Shown here: positions 1 to 7,112 of the stretch, piece by piece | Position numbering within the stretch: position 1 is the first letter of the stretch | How the letters are laid out: each line of letters begins with the position of its first letter | Source of the DNA: Clostridium sp. CAG:1024 | Lineage (GTDB): Bacteria; Bacillota; Clostridia; Christensenellales; CAG-138 | Length of the DNA stretch: 24,154 bases | Assembly: GCA_000432015.1 (NCBI GenBank) | Contig: HF985483.1 | Location: forward strand, 1 to 24,154 | Direction: 5' to 3' | Translations under genes and position numbers: made by a program | Notes under the pieces: generated by a model | Told to the model about the DNA's origin: nothing | The model's input: only the letters and a program-made list of their open reading frames with translations | Database searches by the model: none

Positions 1-1
1 G

Positions 2-829
2 CGCGTGGTCACGGTCGATCAGCTCAAGCGCTTCCGCGACGATCAGATCTGCGTCATGACGACCGGCAGCCAGGGCGAGCCGATGAGCGGGCTGTTCCGG
101 ATGGCGACCTCCTCGCACAGACTCAACATCGGCGAGGGCGATCTTGTGATCATTTCGGCCTCGGCCATACCGGGCAATGAAAAGGGCGTTTCGCGCGTGA
201 TCAATCAACTCTTTGAGCGCGGCGCCATGGTCGTTTACGATCAAATGGCGGACGTGCATGTGTCCGGCCATGCGTGCAGAGAGGAGCTGCGGCTCATGAT
301 GCAGCTTACAAAACCGAAGTTTTTCATTCCCGTACACGGCGAATACCGGCATCTCTACATGCATGCAAGGCTCGGCGAGGAGATGGGGATCCCAACGGAG
401 AACATCTTCCGCGCGGAGTGCGGCGATGTGATCGAGCTGACCGTAAAGCGCGGCAAGATCAACGGCGCGGTCGCGGCCGGCAGCGTCATGGTGGACGGCA
501 TCGGCGATATCGACGACATTGTGCTGCGCGATCGAAAACTGCTTTCACAGGACGGACTGGTCGTCGCGCTGCTCACGATCGACGCGGAGACGGGAAAGCT
601 GCTTTGTGAACCGCAGATCATTTCCCGCGGCTTTGTCTACATGCGCGATTCGGAGGAGCTAATCGCAGAGGCGGTGCAGCTGCTCGTCGAGGAGGGCAGG
701 CGCTTTGAAAGCGCACACAAATCTGACTACGCGAACATCAAAAACGGCATTCGGGCCAAGCTGAAGTCCTTCCTGAAGAGCAAGACGAAGCGAACGCCGA
801 TGCTGCTTCCGATCATCCAGGAGATCTGA
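2..829 (+). CDS. rnj: Ribonuclease J, C-terminal half (5' end outside window)
   Basis: RNase J is a metallo-beta-lactamase/beta-CASP enzyme with endonuclease and 5'-3' exonuclease activity, central to mRNA decay and rRNA processing in Firmicutes. The frame is open from the window edge, so the gene starts upstream; about 275 of a usual 550 or so residues are present. The visible part has the beta-CASP motif TTGSQGEPMSGLFRMA, the motif FIPVHGEYRHL with its conserved His, and a C-terminal domain that ends in KTKRTPMLLPIIQEI, as family members do. The GTG at position 5 is an internal Val codon and not a start. A YlbF-family gene follows after 15 bases. YlbF-family proteins modulate RNA decay in Bacillus, so the pairing fits. 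Family assignment is secure; J1 versus J2 cannot be decided. Confidence 0.95.
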   Translation, partial: RVVTVDQLKRFRDDQICVMTTGSQGEPMSGLFRMATSSHRLNIGEGDLVIISASAIPGNEKGVSRVINQLFERGAMVVYDQMADVHVSGHACREELRLMMQLTKPKFFIPVHGEYRHLYMHARLGEEMGIPTENIFRAECGDVIELTVKRGKINGAVAAGSVMVDGIGDIDDIVLRDRKLLSQDGLVVALLTIDAETGKLLCEPQIISRGFVYMRDSEELIAEAVQLLVEEGRRFESAHKSDYANIKNGIRAKLKSFLKSKTKRTPMLLPIIQEI

Positions 830-844
830 AGGGGGAGAAACCGT

Positions 845-1186
845 ATGGTCTACGATACCGCAAGAACGCTTGCACAAGAGCTGCAGAACAGCGAGGAATA
901 CAGACGCTATCATGCGCTCAAAGAGGCGGCGATGGAAAACGATACGACGAAAACGCTGATCGCGGAATACCACCGTCTCCAGTTCCAAGCGCAGGCAGCC
1001 GCCATGCAGGGGAAGAAGGACGACGCACTGCTTGAAAAGCTGCAAAAGATCGGCGAGGTGCTCCAGTTTGACAAAAACGCATCGGCCTATCTTATTGCGG
1101 AATACCAAATGAACCGCATGCTGTCCGACGTGTATAAGATCCTTGCGGAGGCCATCGACGTCGATCTCAGCGCGCTCGAAGCCTGA
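845..1186 (+). CDS. YlbF/YmcA-family regulator
   Basis: This encodes a 113-residue, almost entirely helical protein with alternating charged and hydrophobic positions. It matches the YlbF/YmcA (Com_YlbF) family in length and pattern: an N-terminal helix MVYDTARTLAQELQNSEEY, a middle helix rich in Gln/Ala, and a C-terminal segment with MNRMLSDVYKILAEAI. In Bacillus subtilis, YlbF, YmcA and YaaT form a complex that tunes RNase Y cleavage, competence and sporulation. The ATG has a strong ribosome site (AGGGGGAG, about 836) at good spacing. It sits between RNase J and mltG in what looks like one transcription unit. No membrane segment or signal peptide is visible. The direct partner in this organism is inference. 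Confidence 0.85.
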   Translation: MVYDTARTLAQELQNSEEYRRYHALKEAAMENDTTKTLIAEYHRLQFQAQAAAMQGKKDDALLEKLQKIGEVLQFDKNASAYLIAEYQMNRMLSDVYKILAEAIDVDLSALEA

Positions 1187-1217
1187 CGAACGGGAGCGGA
1201 TCGGAAGAACGGGAGTT

Positions 1218-2369
1218 ATGGAGCAGAGAACGAAAAAAAAGAAAACCTATGAGCAGCGGCGGCGCAAAAAGATCTGGCGTGCGGTGCGTCCCGCCGCAGT
1301 GCTGCTTGTCAGCATTATCGCGGTGTTCTTTGTTGCGAAGATCACCCTGAATTACGTTCTGGCGCATTACATCAATCCGGTCGATGTCAACGATGCGACG
1401 CCGATCGAGGTCGTGATCCCGAAATCGTCGTCCGCGAGCACGATCGCCCGGATCCTCTATAATGCCCGCGGGCAGGACGAAGAAGGTCTGATCCCGAATA
1501 CGGCTGTGTTCAAGGTGTATGTCGATTTTGTCGGCAAGGCGAACAAAATGCAGGCGGGAACTTATATTCTCTCCCGCAACATGACCATGAAGCAGATCGT
1601 TGACATCATCTGCGCGGGAAATCCGCCCAAGGCGACCGTCAAGTTTACGATCCCGGAAGGATACACCGTTGCCGATATCGCGCGGGTGCTTACAGAGAAG
1701 GGACTTGCCGAAAACGAACAGGCGTTCCTTTCCGCATGCGTGAGCGGCGCGGGATTCGAGAGCTTTTCATTCCTTTCGGAAGCCCAAAGCGGCGGAGGCG
1801 AACGCCGGTATGCGTTGGAAGGATACCTGTTCCCGGATACATACGAAGCGTTTACGGATTCCAGCGTAGAGAGCATCATCATTCGTATGCTCAATCGTTT
1901 CAACGAGATCTATAGCGACGAGTATATCGCCCGTGCCGAGGAACTTGGCATGCGCATGGACGAGGTCGTAACGCTTGCGTCGCTCATAGAGCGTGAAGCA
2001 CAGGCAGACAGCGATTTTGCAAAGGTATCGGCCGTGTTCCATAATCGGCTCGACGCCGGCATGCCGCTGCAATCCTGTGCGAGCCTGTCCTATGTGCTGA
2101 ACGTGAAAAAGTACACGTTTACGGAATCCGAACTGTCCACGCCGTCGCCGTATAACACCTATCAAAACAGCGGGTTGCCCACAGGCCCCATCTGCAATCC
2201 GGGCAAGGCCGCGATCGAAGCGGCGCTCTATCCGAATGAGGAGTTTGTGCGGGAGCAGTACCTGTATTTCTGCAACGGCAACCTGAAGGAGAGCACGGAA
2301 TTGGTCTTTGCAAAGACCTATGAAGAGCATCAGGCCAATGTGTTGAAGTATCAGCAATATTGGGACTGA
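1218..2369 (+). CDS. mltG: Endolytic murein transglycosylase MltG
   Basis: MltG (YceG-like) cleaves nascent peptidoglycan glycan strands at the outer face of the cytoplasmic membrane and is thought to act as a chain terminator. The 383-residue product has a short basic cytoplasmic tail (KKKK, RRRKK), one membrane segment at about residues 25-40, a LysM-like region, and the YceG catalytic domain. Motifs seen are the segment ending EGYLFPDTYE, LASLIEREA with the expected catalytic Glu at residue 258, then FHNRL and a C-terminal SPYNTY...GLPTGPICNPG signature. I chose the ATG at 1218 because it gives the usual tail and membrane anchor; the frame is open further upstream to 1143, but that would overlap the preceding gene and add an unrelated Arg-rich stretch. 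An intrinsic terminator follows. Confidence 0.93.
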   Translation: MEQRTKKKKTYEQRRRKKIWRAVRPAAVLLVSIIAVFFVAKITLNYVLAHYINPVDVNDATPIEVVIPKSSSASTIARILYNARGQDEEGLIPNTAVFKVYVDFVGKANKMQAGTYILSRNMTMKQIVDIICAGNPPKATVKFTIPEGYTVADIARVLTEKGLAENEQAFLSACVSGAGFESFSFLSEAQSGGGERRYALEGYLFPDTYEAFTDSSVESIIIRMLNRFNEIYSDEYIARAEELGMRMDEVVTLASLIEREAQADSDFAKVSAVFHNRLDAGMPLQSCASLSYVLNVKKYTFTESELSTPSPYNTYQNSGLPTGPICNPGKAAIEAALYPNEEFVREQYLYFCNGNLKESTELVFAKTYEEHQANVLKYQQYWD

Positions 2370-2395
2370 GAGATCGAATACGATTAACAGCAAAC

Positions 2396-2428
2396 GCAGC
2401 CGGGAAACGCGACCGGCTGCATTTTTTT
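2396..2428 (+). terminator. Intrinsic terminator after mltG
   Basis: An 8-bp perfect GC-rich stem (GCAGCCGG at 2396-2403 with CCGGCTGC at 2413-2420) and a 9-base loop are followed by A and seven T. This is a textbook rho-independent terminator ending the RNase J-ylbF-mltG unit and separating it from sigK. Confidence 0.9.
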
Positions 2429-2433
2429 GTCGA

Positions 2434-2461
2434 ATAGGACAAAAAGGGAACGGCATACGAT
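2434..2461 (+). promoter_or_regulatory. Putative sigma-E-type promoter for sigK
   Basis: ATA at 2434-2436 and CATACGAT at 2454-2461 are separated by 17 bases. The mother-cell sigma-E consensus I recall is ATA, 16-18 bases, CATACAnT; the -10 matches at six of its seven fixed positions. The predicted start near 2468 gives a leader of about 20 bases that carries the ribosome site at about 2471-2481. In Bacillus sigK is transcribed by sigma-E, so the location fits. This is a consensus match only, not proof. Confidence 0.55.
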
Positions 2462-2489
2462 GTGGTAAGCGGAGAGGGGAAGTGGTCGT

Positions 2490-3170
2490 ATGCTGTTGGA
2501 ACTGCTTCAGGAGCTGTTTCTGTTGGCCGGGTATGTGGGTGGCAGCGGGTCGTTTCCGCCGCCGCTTCCGGCAGCGGAGGAAGCGAGGCTTGTCAGGCAG
2601 ATGCGGTCGGGTTCAGAGGAAGCAAGAGAAAAGCTCATTACGCACAATCTCAGGCTCGTCGCGCATATTGCAAAAAAGTACGTCCGCTGCGGCAGGGATG
2701 CGGACGATGTGATCTCGATCGGTACGATCGGACTGATCAAGGCCGTCTCAACGTTTGACGCGCAGAAGAGCACGGCGTTGTCCTCTTATGCGAGCAGATG
2801 TATTGAAAATGAAATCCTCATGAGCATCCGGCTCGAACGGAAGCAGGTTGCAGAGGTGTCGATCAGCGAACCGATCGGCCTTGACAGCGACGGCAACAAC
2901 ATTTCGATCGCAGAGGTACTTGGGACGGAGCCGGATATAATCTTTGACGCAGTGCGGCAAAGGCTTGATACGGAACGGATCTTCCGCACGATGCAGCGGG
3001 CGTTGACGGAACGTGAATCGACGGTCGTTCGACTGCGCTACGGCCTTTTCGGAATGCAGCGCCTGTCCCAGCGGGAGATCGCAAATCTGCTCGGCATCTC
3101 GAGATCCTATGTGTCCCGCATCGAAAAAAAGGCGCTTGAGAAGCTGAACACGGCGCTTGAAAAGCCCTAG
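2490..3170 (+). CDS. sigK: Sporulation RNA polymerase sigma factor SigK (pro-sigma-K)
   Basis: SigK is the late mother-cell sigma factor controlling spore coat and cortex genes. The 226-residue product has a hydrophobic N-terminal segment (MLLELLQELFLLAGYV) followed by FPPPL, as in the pro-sequence that SpoIVFB removes in Bacillus. Region 2 follows with HNLRLVAHIAKKY, ISIGTIGLIKAV and YASRCIENEILM, then region 4 with LRYGLFGMQRLSQREIANL and the helix-turn-helix ISRSYVSRIEKKALEKL. The ISRSYVSRIEKKAL ending and the preserved pro-peptide favour SigK over SigE. The gene is continuous: there is no skin-type prophage interruption. The ATG at 2490 has a GAGAGGGGAAG ribosome site. It stands alone, between a terminator and the promoter of the next gene. 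Confidence 0.92.
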   Translation: MLLELLQELFLLAGYVGGSGSFPPPLPAAEEARLVRQMRSGSEEAREKLITHNLRLVAHIAKKYVRCGRDADDVISIGTIGLIKAVSTFDAQKSTALSSYASRCIENEILMSIRLERKQVAEVSISEPIGLDSDGNNISIAEVLGTEPDIIFDAVRQRLDTERIFRTMQRALTERESTVVRLRYGLFGMQRLSQREIANLLGISRSYVSRIEKKALEKLNTALEKP

Positions 3171-3185
3171 CGGGATGTGTATACT
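3157..3185 (+). promoter_or_regulatory. Sigma-A promoter inside the sigK 3' end, driving the DUF1846 gene
   Basis: TTGAAA (3157-3162), a 17-base spacer and TATACT (3180-3185) form a near-consensus housekeeping promoter. The -35 box and part of the spacer lie in the last codons of sigK. Seven bases after the -10 box is the A of the ATG at 3193, so the predicted transcript starts at or one base before the start codon. Confidence 0.7.
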
Positions 3186-3192
3186 GTATATT

Positions 3193-4680
3193 ATGGACAG
3201 AATAGGATTTGATAATGACAAATATGTACGGATGCAGTCGGAAAACATCCGTACACGTATTGCACAGTTCGGGGACAAGCTCTATCTGGAATTCGGCGGC
3301 AAACTCTTCGACGATTACCATGCTTCCCGTGTGCTGCCCGGGTTTTTGCCGGACAGTAAGGTGAACATGCTGCAAACGCTGAAAGATGACGCAGAGATCA
3401 TCCTTGCGATCCATGCAGGCGATATTGAAAAGAACAAGATCCGCAACGACCTCGATATTGCGTATGACAATGAGGTGCTGCGCCTGATCGATGCGTTCCG
3501 GAGCAAGGAACTGTATGTCGGCGGCGTCGTTATCACCCGTTACAGCGGGCAGCCTGCGGCGGACGCGTTCCAGCAGCGGCTGGAGCGGCTTGGCATTCGC
3601 GTCTATCGTCATTATCCGATCCATGGGTATCCCAGCAATGTTCCGCTGATCGTGAGCGACGACGGCTTCGGAAAGAACGATTACATCGAAACGACGCGTC
3701 CGCTCGTCGTTGTGACGGCGCCCGGCCCGGGCAGCGGGAAACTGGCCGTCTGCCTGTCGCAGCTTTATCATGAACACAAGCGCGGCGTCAGCGCGGGCTA
3801 TGCAAAGTTTGAGACGTTCCCCGTTTGGAATCTTCCGCTCAAGCATCCGGTCAACCTTGCCTATGAGGCCGCGACGACGGATCTTGACGACGTGAACATG
3901 ATCGATCCGTTCCATTTGGAGGCATACGGCGTGACGACGGTGAACTACAACCGCGACGTCGAGTCCTTCCCGGTGCTGAATGCGATCTTTGAGCGCATCT
4001 CCGGCAGATTGCCCTATCGTTCTCCGACGGATATGGGCGTGAATATGGCGGGCTACTGTATCTTTGACGACGAGGCAGTCTGCGCCGCCGCAAAACAGGA
4101 GATCATCCGCAGATACTATTCCACCGCCTGCGGCTGTAAGCGCGGCATCCTTTCCGAGGATCAGCAGATCAAATCGGAGATGCTCATGAATGCCTGCGGC
4201 GTGACCGCGGCGGACCGGCATGTGGTCAAAGCGGCGCTGGACAGATCCGAGGCGACCGGCGGCGATCCGGCAATGGCGATCGAACTGCCCGACGGAAGGA
4301 TCATCACCGGAAAAACGTCGGATATGCTTGGCGCAGCTGCGGGCGCGCTTTTGAATGCGCTGAAGGAACTTGCGGGCATTCATCATGAGATCGATCTGAT
4401 CTCGCCCATCGTGATCCAGCCCATTCAGGATCTGAAGACAAGAAACCTCGGCAATAACAATCCGCGGCTCCACAGCGACGAGATCCTGATCGCGCTCTCC
4501 ATCTGCGCGGCAACGAACCCCACCGCAGCGCTTGCGTTTCGTCAGATACCGCGGCTTTCCGGCTGCGAGGCCCATTCGAGCGTGATCCTTTCGCGTGTGG
4601 ACATGGAGATCTACCGCAGGCTCGGCATCAACATTACCTGTGAGCCGCAGTATCAGAGCAACCGGCTGTATCACAAATAA
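3193..4680 (+). CDS. DUF1846 family protein
   Basis: This 495-residue protein matches DUF1846, widespread in Firmicutes and, to my knowledge, without a proven reaction. It has the family N-terminus (IGFDNDKYVRMQSENIR, then LYLEFGGKLFDDYHASRVLPG), a middle region with FDAFR-like and GPGSGK segments (TAPGPGSGKLAVCLSQLYHE), and the C-terminal GNNNPRLHSDEILIALS and CEAHSS segments. GPGSGK resembles a nucleotide-binding loop, but binding is not shown. The start at 3193 reproduces the family N-terminus; an in-frame TTG at 3157 and ATG at 3175 would add an unrelated extension. There is no ribosome site before 3193, while a strong promoter ends eight bases upstream, so the message may be leaderless. 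The product is probably cytoplasmic. Role unknown. Confidence 0.9.
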   Translation: MDRIGFDNDKYVRMQSENIRTRIAQFGDKLYLEFGGKLFDDYHASRVLPGFLPDSKVNMLQTLKDDAEIILAIHAGDIEKNKIRNDLDIAYDNEVLRLIDAFRSKELYVGGVVITRYSGQPAADAFQQRLERLGIRVYRHYPIHGYPSNVPLIVSDDGFGKNDYIETTRPLVVVTAPGPGSGKLAVCLSQLYHEHKRGVSAGYAKFETFPVWNLPLKHPVNLAYEAATTDLDDVNMIDPFHLEAYGVTTVNYNRDVESFPVLNAIFERISGRLPYRSPTDMGVNMAGYCIFDDEAVCAAAKQEIIRRYYSTACGCKRGILSEDQQIKSEMLMNACGVTAADRHVVKAALDRSEATGGDPAMAIELPDGRIITGKTSDMLGAAAGALLNALKELAGIHHEIDLISPIVIQPIQDLKTRNLGNNNPRLHSDEILIALSICAATNPTAALAFRQIPRLSGCEAHSSVILSRVDMEIYRRLGINITCEPQYQSNRLYHK

Positions 4681-4683
4681 CCC

Positions 4684-4712
4684 TTGCCGCCGTGATATGG
4701 CTGTGGTAAACT
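4684..4712 (+). promoter_or_regulatory. Possible promoter for the M24 peptidase-efp unit
   Basis: TTGCCG (4684-4689), a 17-base spacer and TAAACT (4707-4712) match each sigma-A hexamer at four of six positions. The predicted start near 4719-4720 leaves a 17-base leader with GGAG before the ATG at 4737. It lies directly after the DUF1846 stop codon, where no terminator is visible, so readthrough is also possible. Confidence 0.4.
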
Positions 4713-4736
4713 AAATCGGATATGGAGAAACTGTCT

Positions 4737-5804
4737 ATGCTGAATCGAGTTGACCGTCTGCGTCAGGCGATGGAAAAAGCGGGACTTGAGGCCGCGCTGG
4801 TCACAAGCCGTGAGAACATGCGGTATCTTTCCGGCTTTACGAGCGCGGACGCCGTGGTCGTCGTTACCATGCGGGACTGCCTGCTGTTTACCGATTTCCG
4901 ATATACGATCCAGGCGAAGGAGCAATCGCCCGATTGTACGCTCGTTGAGATCACCTATGCCAACCTGAAAGAAAAAGTACGGGATGCGCTCGTGCAGTCC
5001 GGCGCAAAACGCTGCGGCTTTGAACAGACGCATATGAACGTTGCGGACTACGAAGAATACCGCGAAATGCCCGTAGCGCTCGTCCCGTTCGCGTCGGAGA
5101 TCACGTCGCTCCGTCTCATCAAGACTGCGGAGGAAATCGAAAACCTGAGAACGGCGCAGCAGATGGCGGACAAGGCGTATGCGGCGCTTTTGGAACGCGT
5201 ACATCCGGGCATGACGGAGCGCGAGGTCGTGGCAGAGCTGAATTACCTCTGTGAAAAAGCCGGCAGCGAGGGGCCGTCCTTCGACCCGATCGTTGGCTCG
5301 GGCCCGAACGGCGCCATGTGTCATGCGGTGCCGGGCGATCGCAGGCTGCAAAAGGGCGACCTTGTCGTGGTGGATTTCGGCTGCATGTACAACGGCTATC
5401 ATTCCGACATGACGCGCACGTTCGGCGTGGAAGAGGCGGACGATATTTCCAGGCGCGTCTATGACATCGTACTGGAAGCGCAGTTGCGCACGCTCGATGC
5501 GCTGAAGGCCGGCATGACCGGCGGCGAGCTGGATGCGGTCGCGCGTGATTATATCGCGTCGCAGGGCTATGGGGATTGCTTCGGCCACGGCTTGGGACAC
5601 GGGTTCGGCCTCGAGATCCACGAAGCGCCGCGCGCAGGCAAAAACAGCGCGGACGTGCTGCTTGCAGGAACGACCATCACGGTGGAACCGGGCATCTATA
5701 TCGAAGGCAAGTGCGGCGTCCGTATTGAGGACTGCTGCATTGTCACGGAAGACGGGAAGATCAATCTTGTCAGCTCGCCAAAAGAGCTGCAGATGATTTC
5801 ATAA
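4737..5804 (+). CDS. M24-family Xaa-Pro aminopeptidase
   Basis: This cytoplasmic metallopeptidase of the pita-bread fold removes N-terminal residues next to proline and serves peptide turnover. The 355-residue protein has an N-terminal creatinase-like domain (RENMRYLSGFTSADAVVVV) and a C-terminal M24 domain from about residue 130. The five dinuclear-metal ligands are recognisable: Asp213 (VVDFG), Asp224 (HSDMTRTFG), His in GHGLGHGFGLEIHE (about 284-293), Glu317 (TVEPGIY) and Glu331 (RIEDC). The ATG at 4737 is preferred: GGAG lies nine bases upstream and the protein then starts MLNRVDRLRQAM, as family members do. The ATG at 4722 would overlap the predicted transcription start. It precedes efp by 35 bases, a common Firmicute arrangement. 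Confidence 0.9.
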   Translation: MLNRVDRLRQAMEKAGLEAALVTSRENMRYLSGFTSADAVVVVTMRDCLLFTDFRYTIQAKEQSPDCTLVEITYANLKEKVRDALVQSGAKRCGFEQTHMNVADYEEYREMPVALVPFASEITSLRLIKTAEEIENLRTAQQMADKAYAALLERVHPGMTEREVVAELNYLCEKAGSEGPSFDPIVGSGPNGAMCHAVPGDRRLQKGDLVVVDFGCMYNGYHSDMTRTFGVEEADDISRRVYDIVLEAQLRTLDALKAGMTGGELDAVARDYIASQGYGDCFGHGLGHGFGLEIHEAPRAGKNSADVLLAGTTITVEPGIYIEGKCGVRIEDCCIVTEDGKINLVSSPKELQMIS

Positions 5805-5839
5805 AAAAACGACGGATAAAATTTGGAGGATGTTGAACT

Positions 5840-6397
5840 ATGATTATGGCAGGCGACTTTCGTAAGGGTGTCACCGTTGAGATCGACGGACAGGTCTGGT
5901 CCATTGCCGATTTCCAGCACGTGAAGCCCGGCAAGGGCGCGGCGTTTGTCCGTACCCGCCTCAAGAACGTCATGACGGGCGCGGTGCTCGAGCGTACCTT
6001 CAGCCCCACGGACAAGTACCCGAAGGCGCACATTGAGACGAAGGAAATGCAGTATCTGTATTCCGACGGCGAGCTGTACTACTTCATGGATACCGAGACC
6101 TACGAGCAGCTTCCGCTGAACCACAGTCAGGTCGAGGATGCGATCAACTTCATCGTTGAGAATGAGAACGTTAAGGTTCGTTTCTTCAAGGGCAGCCCCT
6201 TCTCCGTGGAAGCGCCGAACTTTGTCGAACTGACCGTTACGCATACCGAGCCCGGCGTGCGCGGCGATACGGCGACCGGCACCACGAAGCCCGCGACAGT
6301 CGAGACGGGTTACCAGATCAACGTTCCGCTGTTTGTCAATGAGGGCGACAGAGTCCGCATCGACACGAGAACCGGCGAATATATGGAGCGCTGCTGA
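5840..6397 (+). CDS. efp: Elongation factor P
   Basis: EF-P binds ribosomes stalled at polyproline stretches and promotes peptide bond formation. The 185-residue length is normal, and the three-domain sequence is clear: an N-terminal KOW-like domain with HVKPGKGAAFVRTRLKN, a middle OB domain containing MQYLYSDGELYYFMD, and a C-terminal OB domain ending in IDTRTGEYMERC. The loop PGKG puts Lys32 at the tip, the residue that carries 5-aminopentanol in Bacillus subtilis and beta-lysyl-lysine in E. coli. Which modification occurs here cannot be told. GGAGGA at 5825-5830 lies nine bases before the ATG. It follows the aminopeptidase gene closely and is likely co-transcribed with it. Confidence 0.97.
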   Translation: MIMAGDFRKGVTVEIDGQVWSIADFQHVKPGKGAAFVRTRLKNVMTGAVLERTFSPTDKYPKAHIETKEMQYLYSDGELYYFMDTETYEQLPLNHSQVEDAINFIVENENVKVRFFKGSPFSVEAPNFVELTVTHTEPGVRGDTATGTTKPATVETGYQINVPLFVNEGDRVRIDTRTGEYMERC

Positions 6398-6445
6398 CAG
6401 ATACTGATTTCAGAACAGAGCGACAAAGACTGGAGGATATTTGAC

Positions 6446-6895
6446 GTGAGCTATATTTCCGAAAAGGTTGCATATCTGGACGGTCTTGCCGAAGGCCTCG
6501 GCATTGAGGACGACAAGCAGGGAAAACTGCTGCGCGGCATCATCGAAGCGCTTGGCGCGATCGCCGAGGAGCTTGAGGACCAGGACGAAGCGATGAACGA
6601 TCTGTCCGACTGCGTGGACGATCTCTATGATGAGATCGACTCGATCGATGAGTGCCTCTTTGATGAGGACGACGAGGACGATGAGGACGATGAAGACGAT
6701 GAAGAGCCTTTGGAGGACGATTTCCTTGAGGTCGTCTGCCCCTCTTGCGGTGAGACGATCTATTTCGACGAGGACATGCTGGACTCCGAGGACGGACTGA
6801 TCTGCCCGAATTGTAACGAGCCGGTCGAGATCCACGTTTGCGATGGCGAGTGCGGCTGCTGCGACGAGGATTGCGGCACGGACGACGAGGAATAA
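6446..6895 (+). CDS. CD1247-type acidic zinc-ribbon protein
   Basis: This 149-residue protein begins SYISEKVAYLDGLAEGLGI, the start I associate with the Clostridia CD1247 N-terminal domain family. Residues 1-65 look like an acidic helical bundle (GKLLRGIIEALGAIAEELED). Residues 72-86 are almost only Asp and Glu, encoded by a GAC/GAT/GAG repeat at about 6664-6711. A zinc ribbon follows: C98-x2-C101 and C120-x2-C123, then a Cys-rich tail (CDGECGCCDEDC). It starts with GTG, supported by GGAGG ten bases upstream. Members are sometimes labelled AraC-like, but no helix-turn-helix is visible here and the protein is too acidic for simple DNA binding. A terminator follows. Function unknown; a role with RNA polymerase or ribosomes would be a guess. 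Confidence 0.8.
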   Translation: MSYISEKVAYLDGLAEGLGIEDDKQGKLLRGIIEALGAIAEELEDQDEAMNDLSDCVDDLYDEIDSIDECLFDEDDEDDEDDEDDEEPLEDDFLEVVCPSCGETIYFDEDMLDSEDGLICPNCNEPVEIHVCDGECGCCDEDCGTDDEE

Positions 6896-6921
6896 GACCG
6901 CTGTTATCGGTATGATGAGAC

Positions 6922-6952
6922 AAAGGCGTTCCGCCGGACGGAGCGCCTTTTT
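6922..6952 (+). terminator. Intrinsic terminator after the CD1247-type gene
   Basis: GGCGTTCCG (6925-6933) pairs with CGGAGCGCC (6939-6947) with one G-T pair, a 5-base loop, AAA before and TTTTT after. It ends the aminopeptidase-efp-CD1247 unit. Between here and the dGTPase gene are about 160 bases in which I see no confident promoter or RNA. Confidence 0.88.
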
Positions 6953-7112
6953 CTTGTGCGGACGGAAATAGCGGGGCGGGGATCTGCGCATACGGCCGAA
7001 GGGTAAGCAAGCTGCAAAACGGGGAAAATATCTGATTTTTCGCCATCGTTGCAGGAATTCTCGGGGCGGCGGCGTATAGGAAAGTGAAGGGTATATGAGA
7101 GGAGAGGCCGCC

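Noticed and set aside
2863..4674. 603-codon minus-strand frame opposite sigK and the DUF1846 gene
   Set aside because: Both + strand genes have clear family motifs. The antisense product is Arg/His-rich without motifs and exists because of codon bias.
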